A DNA stretch of 64,000 bases from Tetrapyrgos nigripes (lineage: Eukaryota; Basidiomycota; Agaricomycetes; Agaricales; Campanellaceae): positions 1 to 64,000 of the forward strand of contig JAACJM010000122.1 in assembly GCA_013368315.1 (NCBI GenBank), given 5' to 3'. Shown piece after piece: positions 55,155 to 64,000 of the stretch; within the stretch, counting starts at the first letter, position 1; each line of letters opens with the position of its first letter. The notes beneath the pieces are model-generated. The model was given only the letters and a program-made list of their open reading frames with translations, was not told the origin of the DNA and made no database searches. The position numbers and the translations under genes are program-made.

Positions 55155-57919
55155 ATGTCCAGGTACTGTATCTTATACCCCTTTTGCCCAAGTACGCTTC
55201 GGTGCGACGTTGATCTCAATGATTCCAATTCTTACAGGTCAGAGTCTCCACCGAGCCACACGAGTAATCCACCACCCAACGACCGCCCAGGGGCCTCACG
55301 GAGTAACGGAAACACGCCGAGCCAACTGTCTAGCTCTATTTCTTCGACCAGCGAGCCAGACTTTACCAGCAGATCTGAAACTTCGTCCTCGAGAAGCACT
55401 TCTCCCACTAGGTGTCCTTCTGGTAGCTCCAACTCATCAGCCTCGCCTTCTTCATCGGCAAGCCACCACCATCATAGTTACTTTCATACCTCCCACAATA
55501 CTCACAATGAGCCAGGACGGTCCAGTCCTGCCAGTGCGAGCACATCCGAGACCACTCCATTACTTAAGAAACCTTCCAGATCCCACTTTTTCACTCGCCA
55601 AGGGAAGGGAAATTTGTTCAGTTACCTCGTGATCATCTTGGCCACTCTTCTCGGCGCTCTTTTTTTTGTTCTCTCTCGATCGACTTTCATGCACCAAAAT
55701 CCTAATCCCAGAAGCCGTCTCACATCCTTCTGGGTCGATGTCATCCCTTCCGACTGTCATTCTATTGGTACTCGTGAATACACTGCTACGTTGGCGGGTA
55801 TACCGAAGGATTGGGACCTAGTAACGGCTTGCCAGATGACTCCCCTTGTTGTTCATGGCAAAGTGGTCCAGTCAGAACCTTCCTGCAGTCTGGTCGCTAA
55901 ATCTAGTGGTTCTATTGTTGTGATGGGTAGATGGCTAGTAGACTTTGACGAGAGTGATTGTCATCCCATATGGTCCAATCTCTATGCCGATGACTGCGTC
56001 GCGAATGGTACACGTTCTTACCACGCCGAAATGGATTATGTTCCGTCTGGGATGGACCGGTTAGCATCATGCAGAGAAGCCCCTAATGTCATTCATGGTC
56101 GGAGTCTCTTCCCAAGTCGTTGTGCGGTGGTTCTCAAGCGTGGTGAAGGGTCTCTGAACAACTCTCTCATTGCCAGAGGAGAGTGGGATGTGGACTTCAA
56201 CGAGGATGGGTGTATTCCCTCGTGGGGACCTCTAATATCCCAACAATGCGTATCTCATAACACCCGCCTATATCTCGCAGACTTGATAGTCCCTCCTGGT
56301 CTCGAGGGCATTGCGTCTACTCTTTGTGCTCATACGCCAGCTACTATCCGTGGACGGCGTGTTTTCCCAAATCGGTGCGAGATGGTTGTCAAGCACGATG
56401 AAGGGCACCCGAACCATTCGCTTGTTGCGAGAGGAGAATGGGATATCAATTTCGACGAGGATGGATGTATTCCTTCCTGGGGACCTCTAATATCCCAACA
56501 GTGTGTATCTCATAGCACTCGCCTATATCTCGCAGACTTGATAGTCCCTCCTGGTCTCGAGGGCATTGCATCTACTCTTTGTGCGCATACGCCAGCTACT
56601 ATTCACGGACGGACTCTTTTCCCACATCGTTGCGAGATGGTTGTCAAGCACGATGAAGGGCACCCGAACCATTCGCTTGTTGCGAGAGGAGAATGGGATA
56701 TCAATTTCGACGAGGATGGGTGTATTCCTTCCTGGGGACCTCTAATATCCCAACAGTGTGTATCTCATAGCACTCGCCTATATCTCGCAGACTTGATAGT
56801 CCCTCCTGGTCTCGAGGGTATTGCGTCTACTCTTTGTGCGCATACCCCAGCTACTATCCACGGACGGACTCTTTTCCCACATCGTTGCGAGATGGTTGTC
56901 AAGCACGATGAAGGGCACCCGAACCATTCGCTTGTTGCGAGAGGAGAGTGGGATGTGGATTTCGACGAGGATGGGTGTATTCCCTCGTGGGCACCATTGG
57001 TATCTCAGCAATGTGTTTCCTTTGGCAGTCGAGCATATTACGCGGATCTAGTCGTTCCTGATGGTCTGGAGAACATTGCGTTGACGCTTTGTTCTTCTAC
57101 ACCCGTGACTATCCATACTCGTACACTCCTTCCCTCATACTGTGAACAACTTGGAGAGGCGTCTTTCAGAGGACACTGGACTACAGACTTTTCCGAATCA
57201 TCTTGTGAAGCGGTTTGGACCTCTGTCAATCCCGACGAGCAGTGTCTTGCTTATGACAAGAGGAGGTATACTGCTATTTTGGAGCGTATTCCTGAGGAGT
57301 TGGACCCTTTGAAGACCTGCTATGAGGCTCCGGGATGGCTTTTGGGTGTGCAAAGGACACCTGAGCTATGTGATAGGGATGACCAGGGGAGAGTAATGGG
57401 ATCGTGGTTTGTTGGAGGACCCGAGTGTAGGCCTGTCTTGTTCGACGTCAGGGATTATGTACGTTTCTTCCTCTTCCCTTCTTTTCTGGTATAAGAAGCT
57501 TTTAGCTAACTCGGGACATTCTTTAGGGGTGTATCGAGTCTGGTATCAAGGTACGTGCTGGACTATCCTCGCTAATGGAAATCAGTGTACTCATTAAATT
57601 TTCGACTTTAGAGAATTGAAGGCCAAGTAGGAGATATTGGCAAAAATGAGGATTGGTACCGTTTATGTGAGGGCTATCCGTCTGCTTGCTTGGTTCCCAA
57701 AGTATCGTATCTCTAATCGGTGCTACAGGTGTCACTATTCCCTACCATTGGTATAGACAAACGTATCTCCCAGTACAGTGCGAGAGTAGGACGGTGAGCG
57801 ATTATCTTTATACTCTCCTTGATTGTCAATTAACGTGCCTTGGTTATGCCTTCCTTCAGAGTTGGGCCGTAACGCGTCGATACGCAATGTACAATATCCC
57901 GGATTCGTCGTGTGCTTGA
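55155..57919 (+). CDS. Cysteine-rich modular membrane protein, seven modules
   Basis: Exons by analogy with the 37.7 kb paralogue: 55155-55162, 55238-57458, 57527-57550, 57612-57666, 57729-57793, 57860-57919; phases agree, about 810 residues. Ser/Pro-rich N-terminus with a short His cluster, one membrane helix (YLVIILATLLGALFFVL, about 131-147), then seven modules of about 85 residues. The three extra modules relative to the paralogue are nearly identical 255-bp tandem units (about 56211-56975), each with QQCVSH...DLIVPPGLEGIASTLC...RCEMVVKHDEG...WDINFDEDGC. Intron 1 is 75 nt without a stop, so an unspliced message would keep frame. The function is unknown. Confidence 0.78.
56211..56975 (+). 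repeat. 255-bp coding tandem repeats
   Basis: Three nearly identical 255-bp units, with an edge at about 56211, 56466 and 56721, encode 85-residue cysteine modules. A fourth, diverged unit follows at 56976. High identity shows recent expansion by unequal exchange or slippage within the gene. Confidence 0.9.
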
Positions 57920-58775
57920 CGGCCAGACTGTCGGGAATGAGCGTATCTTTCTTTTTGATGTCTGTATTATACGGACGATATCTTGATACTCATGTTGCTT
58001 TAGCTTGCTCTCTATGTTTTGTTGTTGTTGTACTACTAGTACTACCGGGTTTGAAATGCAAACTTCTGCTAAACTCCATTTCGCCTGGACCCAACGGGTC
58101 CTAACCTACCCGTCATCTACCACACTCACTCCTTCGGCTCACTCAGCAGGGGAGTGTACACCGTACTGTGCACGTTCCTATGACCTCGATGGTGCGCTTG
58201 CTCCAGTGAAGCGGAGCCTTCAGGCTTTAGAGCACCACGATCGCTCAAGATATGCTCCTCGCAACGTGTCGGTCTACTATACTTGATGTGCTTTGCATGT
58301 CATGAGTTTACTCATGATGTAGACAATCTGGCTTCTTCCTTTCCAAATCTCGGCGAAGTGGTGATTGTCTCCAACATCTTCTGACTATGAGGACAAATGT
58401 TGCCTTCCAGCAGCCTTCCAGCTTGCCTTTTCCGGAACCGGGACTACCGTACGGTTGTCGAGTGACGCCTTGATGAGTAGCTCGTTTACCCATATGTGTC
58501 ACCCGTCAAGATGTTCACCAATCCAACAGCGGAGATAGCTGCCGTGCACGCGCCAAGTAGAGACCCGCGAGTGTGTGAGATGACAGACAATATGAACTCA
58601 GCGTTTGAACAGCCGTAAGAGTAAAGTTAGGAGAAACAGTCGCCAAGGCCCAAAAGCGGAGATACCTGTCGTGCACGTGCCAAGTTACTTATTGCAGCGC
58701 AGTATGCACTGGCTGCATCAACTCTCACTCTGCTACCACCACTACCACCTCCACGACTTGTTGTACCTCTAAACA
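57920..58775. other. Intergenic region before the deubiquitinase gene
   Basis: No coding region is supported. A short phrase AAGCGGAGATA(C/G)CTG(T/C)CGTGCACG(T/C)GCCAAGT appears twice in related form (about 58530 and 58655), just upstream of the AMSH-type gene. Confidence 0.45.
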
Positions 58776-61430
58776 ATGTCGTCTTCAGGCATTTTGCGAC
58801 CCCGTAGATCCTCACGGCGGCCCGCCATGATCTCAGAACTCGCTCAAGAAGCCCAAAATCATAATTGGGACGAGAATGGAACTCTCAAGTACTTCTTACG
58901 GATAGCAGACAGGAGTAGGAAGGCTGGGAAGGCTGCGGTGGAGAATAATGATTTAGAGACGGCCTTTATCATGTTCGCAAGAGCTGCGACCATTGTGCTC
59001 GAAAAGCTGCCCGTACATCGTGAGTATCACACTACCCTCACGACCGAGCAAAGGCATCACTTACAGACGGTGAGTACTTCTCTAGTACCTCTCCTGCATA
59101 CATACCCTTCATTCTGGCAATGCTCCTTGTTCAATAAAAGGCAAAGTCACTGATGTCTACTCAAACAGAACGGGGCAGATATCCTTGATCACCTCAGCAA
59201 ACTGAAGCCTATCCTGCAAGATAGACACGATAAATGGTCCCTGGCGCATCCGGACGAACCAGACGAACCCGATCCTTCCAATCCTCCAGATAGAGCTAGA
59301 CCGGAACCGACACAGTCTACGATGCGTGATCGGCAGAGCATTGACCGAGGGAGGCAGCAATGGGAGCAGAGTAGAGATGTTGCCAGGGTAGAAAGGGAGG
59401 ATAGAGAGAGGCAGAGGTCGCAGATATCGTCCGCTGGTTCTAGCTATGGGGCAACTCCGGCCGCAAGCGCAGCTGCTGCGTCTGCAGTAGCAGCTGCACG
59501 ACAAGCTGCGCGTGCGTCGTCTCCTAGTCCCACGGACACGAGGCAAGCTCAGCAAGAGTTCGTACAGAGGGAGGAGCAGCGGCAGCGGCACCGGGTTCCG
59601 GAGTATGATCGATTACGACAAGACGAGATACGGAACCGACAGTCAGAAGAAGCACGTCGGGAAACGGATGCTGCGTACAATGCCCAGGCATCTGCGTCGT
59701 CTGCGCCTTATTTTCCACCAACCGTCTCACTACCTCCATCGATCTACACGTCATCTTCAGGGAACCCTGCTATTTCTGCGCCATCAGGTGTGTCCATGCC
59801 AACTCCATCGACAACAGCAAGTTCAGCACCTTCCTATCCCGTTTCTTCGTCATACTCTGGTGCTAGTCATAGAGAATTTCCGCAAGCAGCCTCCATTCCT
59901 TCCTCTACACAATATCATCCACCACCTGCGTCAAAACCCAGTCTTTACCCTGGCCAGACTTCATATTCTGGTCCATCCCCGTCACCCCTTCCTACACCTC
60001 CATATGAAAGACCTGGAGCTGCGGAAAGCCCAGTCAGGTATGAAAACAGTGACTCGACGGATTCTGACAGTCCCGGGAATTCACTCAATCAATGGCGTAA
60101 AACAGCCAGATCGCGTCAAGATGGCCTACCGATTAATCCTCCTTCAAGAAGGTTTGTTTTTCTATTTACTGTCTTTTCAGCCAAGCTCATATGGTGCCGT
60201 ATCTTAGTCCATCAACATATCCTCCTCCAGTCACGACTACCTCACCTCCACCAACAGAACACATCCAGTATCCAGAGCTCATGTCACAACATCAGCAAAA
60301 GCAGGGTTACACACCCTCGCTGAACTCTATGTTCACCCCTGACAGCAAGACACCCTATCCAACGCCAGGAAACTCGCTTATGCTCGATCACCGAAGCAAT
60401 AATCTATACTCAACCGACATGCTTCCTCACCCTTCCTCAAGCGTACCTCCTCCCAGTATGCCTCCAGCTCATCACCACCAACCAAGTCAGTCTCAGTCGC
60501 AGCCAAGGTATCGGGAACCTTCACCAAATCCTCCTGGGCAGCCGTCTTACGCCTCTCGACCACCACCACCTATTCCTCCTCCGCCCAGACGTGAGGAACA
60601 GTCATCGCGCGCACCTTCTCCACCTTCTTCGTCGTCGGATTTGAAGACCGTGCTCTTACCTAGGGAGTCTTTGAATCGGTTCTTAACCATAGCCAAGGTG
60701 AATACGTCTAGGAATAGGGAAACGTGTGGGCTGTTGTTGGGAAGGCCTGAAGGAAAGAAGTTTAAGGTGACTACGTTGTTGATACCGAAACAACATGCGA
60801 CGAGCGATACGTGTACGATGGATGAGGAAGAGTTGGTGCTGCAGTTTACGGAGGACAGGGGTCTTATTACGCTGGGATGGGTGAGTTGTAAAGTCTACTT
60901 TAGCAATTGTTGGGCTTGGAGCTAATGCTTTTGATCTGGATAGATTCATACCCATCCCACTCAATCCTGTGAGTCTGTCTCGTCTTTCATTTCTACGCTG
61001 TGCATGCGCTGAGTGACTGTATCGCTACGTTTAGGTTTCATGTCCTCTGTGGATCTCCATACACATTCTGGCTTTCAGTGCATGCTACCCGAGTCGTTCG
61101 CGGTCGTTTGTGCACCTCAGTCAAAGCCCAAGTATGTCTACCATTCTTTATTCTTTTTTTTCAAATTCTGACGTTGACCTGTCTTTTGTCACCAGCTTCG
61201 GAATATTTCGCCTTACAGACCCTCCTGGTCTTCAAACGATATTGGAGTGTACTGCAAAGGAGGCTTTCCATCCTCATCCGGATATACCGATATACACGGT
61301 GGGTGTTTAGCCTAACCTACTGGTTTCTGTCAGATGTACTGACTTTTTTTAATTTTTCGAAATCTAGGATGCAGACAAGGGTCATGTACAAATGAGGGAT
61401 TTGCCTTTGGAGATTGTGGATATACGTTGA
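58776..61430 (+). CDS. AMSH/STAMBP-type JAMM deubiquitinase
   Basis: Seven exons: 58776-59069, 59169-60151, 60181-60880, 60944-60968, 61035-61131, 61196-61298, 61368-61430; all phases agree, 754 residues. The N-terminal helical region (about 15-140; [20 protein letters not shown]) matches the MIT-like dimer domain of AMSH. A long Ser/Pro/Gln-rich linker spans about 170-570. The C-terminal MPN+ domain has RETCGLLLG (Glu, about 605), HTHP (about 660) and [10 protein letters not shown] (zinc Asp, about 673), then FRLTDPPGL and FHPHP. By family it is a zinc protease cutting Lys63-linked ubiquitin chains at endosomes. The domain is complete; the linker is longer than in animal AMSH. Confidence 0.93.
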
Positions 61431-61918
61431 GCGTTTGGGCGGTGTCTGGGGTACCTCAAGCACTTGTGGTGTAGTTCTGGGCGAGTATCGGTCTATGAGA
61501 CGGCTTCATGGAGTGATCGTGTTGGGAGGAGTTGGGTTGAGAAGCTGGATCTAAGTGTGACGTCATTGTAATAGGCGGCGTAGGCCTCATTCTTTAGTTG
61601 GGGAATGCTGCTCTACGCCTCTCCCCCTCCGTTGGTGATAAGTCATATCTGTACTAATGTATGTAGTCTTCCTGTAAAGTAGAAGATTATTTACAGCAAC
61701 CTGTAGCACTTTTCATTTGCCAGAACGGAGCCGGGACTTTTACCGTGACAATTTAGGGCACGGTAGTCGGTGGGACTTGCTTAGTCATTATTCACGATTA
61801 TGCCTGACGTGCCGGACGCTCTTTCTTAAGGAACACTCTTCCAGTCTTCAAAAACAGGTCTGTACTATCCTCTCGTTCATCTGCAGGCCTACTTACTGAC
61901 CGATTCCTTTAGTTAAAG

Positions 61919-63604
61919 ATGCCGTCCCCTGAATCGGTATTCCCTCTCGAAATCATTCACCTTATCTTTGACTACCTCAACGAAAAAGTCGAAGTTCCTC
62001 GGGGTGAATGGGACTCGGATGATTGCGAACTGCTCATCAAGGAATGCAATCAGAGTCTTCTTTCTTGTGCTCTAACTTGCAAAGCTTATTCTACACCAGC
62101 TCTTCAAGCTCTATGGCATACCATGGATACCCTAGTCCCCTTTTGCATCTGCTTCCCAACTTCAAGCTGATCAAGGGAACCTATGTACGCTTCATCTACT
62201 CATATCTACAACTCGCAGGACGCTGAAATTCATACACTATCGGCTCCAGGTTCTCACCGGCGATTTGGATGACGTGTCACTGACTCGTTTCGATTTTTAT
62301 GCACGAATGGTCAAAGACTTTCGGTTCGCCGACCAGTATAACACACTGGAAGACGGTATAATCAACGATTCCGTATATATTCGGCTACTTCGCAAAAGAC
62401 CCCAACTCCTTCCTTCCTTGACTCGTTTCGAGGGTCACAGCTCGTGACATTGAACCGGACCATATGATATCCATGTTGTTCATATCGCCTCTGCTCCAGG
62501 AGGCGTCTTTCGACTTAAATTCCTACTCAGCTGCAGACGAGCACGGATCAGCTCTATTGGCGTATCTTTCCACAATCAAAGAAGATGTACCCATGTTTCA
62601 GCGGTTGACGATTTCGGCAACCTGCGCACACTCACAATATTGCTTTCCTATCATCTCGCAACTGCGAGGTCTTCGTGTTCTGGATCTGTACATTAACGTG
62701 CGTTATTCACGTTCACGCCACGGATACGGCCCGACGTTTCTGCGCGACATGCAGATCTTGGGCGATTTGGATCACCTCGAAGAGCTACGCCTTGATGTTG
62801 ACTTATCAAAACAAGATGTACAGCAGGACCCGATCGTGCAGTGTCGCTCAATCCCATTTGGGAAATTGAGGCGCCTGTTTCTGGATATGGGATGCGAGCC
62901 TCGGGATGTTTGGGCCCAATTTTTGAATCTATGGCGGTATGCACCTGTCGAACACATAGCTCTTCGGGGGAAAATGGGGGCATCATCCGTTAACAGAACT
63001 TCTTCGTGTCACCCAGTGGTCCAGCGTCAAAAGCTTCGAACTTTCATGCCGTTCGGGCTCCCTTGAAGAGTTGACTCGGTCTTCGTCTTTGCGAAACCTC
63101 ATGGTACTACGCATTAACATATGCTTCGATATTATGGATGCTGATATTCTCAACATCTGCAATGCATGGCCTCAGCTTACCAGCCTCCACATCGAACAAA
63201 CACCTCTGTGTCATGAAGGCGATACGGCATTGACCATAGCTTCATTGGACGTCGTCCGCAAACGATGTTTCAATCTGCAGCACCTCGGACTACCTGTCAA
63301 TCTTCTTGACCTACCTGCCACTGCTCGTACAGAGGAGACTGAGGCATCTCTGGGTCTCAGCTCACTGGTTCCATTCCATCGGATCTGCGACGTCGACCTT
63401 CAGGTGACTGCGATTGGTGATGAAGCTTCGGAAATCGCGCTGGTATTACATCTAGCCTTTCCAAATCTCTGCTGGGAGAGAATTCAGCTTCGTCCCTCAG
63501 CGTCTTCCGTTCTGGACTCGAATAGTAGACAGGAAGTCGAGGGTCGCATTCAGAGGGTGAAAGATAGGATGATGGAAATTGGCATTGGACATGGATCTTC
63601 GTGA
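61919..63604 (+). pseudogene. F-box/LRR-like gene with frameshifts
   Basis: Start MPSPESVFPLEIIHLIFDYL is a typical fungal F-box. Then come SCALTCKAYSTPALQALWHT, LTRFDFYARMVKDFRF, SVYIRLLRKRPQLLPSLTRF, DLDHLEELRLDV and a second leucine-rich part (LTSLHIEQTPL) ending at the stop 63602-63604. The frame must shift near 62135 (within a CCCCTTTT run), near 62445, and near 62975 (GGGGGAAAATGGGGG). A short intron at about 62185-62218 is also possible. Such proteins usually link substrates to SCF ubiquitin ligases. The shifts lie in or near homopolymers, so sequencing error is an alternative to true decay. Confidence 0.65.
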
Positions 63605-64000
63605 GCAGAAGTGGAAGGATTGGGGCTATGACCCAAGCGTAGAAAAGGTAAGCATTACTCTTTGGGTTAAGAGGAACAGTCTAATGAATATTTACCATAT
63701 AGAAAAAGTTCTCTGTTGCAGCTCTATGTTAGCTAAACCGCTCTGAACCCGTTTTCAAGCGGGTCTAAGCAAGTTGTTCACCTGAAGCAATTCTTTTTAC
63801 GGTTTTACCAACTGGATGTTACGTATGTACTTATGTATCTAGCAAAAATCGAGCAGAGAGTATAAGTTTGTATATCCCCACCTCAAGCCCACCTCCTGGT
63901 CTTCATCAACTTCGTCTTTAGTACGCCCTCCAAAATCGGCCATGACTCGGACCCTTTCAACCCTGAGTACCACTTTCTGTCGAATTATCTTGAATGTCTC
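63605..64000. other. Terminal spacer, next gene may start near the edge
   Basis: No complete feature. An ATG at 63942 opens a frame to the window edge (MTRTLSTLSTTFC), but another frame reads equally plausibly, so the start of a further gene cannot be decided. Confidence 0.3.

Noticed and set aside
61000..61395. 131-residue plus frame over the AMSH 3' part
   Set aside because: It reads across exons 5-7 and their introns in a wrong frame; the correct exons give the JAMM domain end.
63942..64000. Start of a new gene at the window edge
   Set aside because: Only 59 bases are available, two frames look equally plausible, and no domain can be judged.

Overview
The window is nuclear DNA of a filamentous basidiomycete, most likely a mushroom-forming Agaricomycete. 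The genes are cut by many short GT-AG introns (roughly 50-80 bp). The mobile elements are fungal types: a Ty3/gypsy chromovirus, a Ty1/copia element, Tc1-like and hAT-like DNA transposons, and a DDE transposase family that I know from agaricomycete genomes. No tRNA, rRNA, CRISPR or bacterial-type operon was recognised.

Layout. Positions 1 to about 21 kb are a CpG-poor transposon graveyard: a decayed minus-strand repeat-family gene split by a Tc1-like element; about 6 kb with no supportable gene; an LTR that holds a second, inverted Tc1-like copy; a degenerate chromovirus on the minus strand; and a DDE transposase pseudogene interrupted by another copy of the same LTR. From 21 to 34 kb there are three non-autonomous hAT-like elements with exact 8-bp target-site duplications. 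The third is a foldback element that contains a nearly intact, young copia retrotransposon (TSD CTGGA, 368-bp LTRs).

From 34.6 kb onward the window is gene-rich. In order it holds: a jacalin-lectin/aerolysin-like (natterin-like) gene; a casein kinase 1 C-terminal remnant; a four-module cysteine-rich membrane protein; a RING-H2 protein; a divergent eEF2 paralogue whose diphthamide histidine is replaced by glutamine; a truncated RING copy; a second complete RING copy; a seven-module paralogue of the cysteine-rich membrane protein; an AMSH/STAMBP-type JAMM deubiquitinase; and an F-box/LRR-like gene with frameshifts.

The 37.7-58 kb part is a nested local duplication: paralogous cysteine-rich membrane genes lie on the outside, RING genes inside, and the eEF2-like gene at the centre. 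The duplicated flanks serve as empty-site references. They show exactly where a hAT element, a short MITE and a solo LTR were inserted. Joint function of these genes is not shown by the sequence; the cluster is best read as a fast-evolving, duplication-prone accessory block beside ordinary genes such as the AMSH-type gene.
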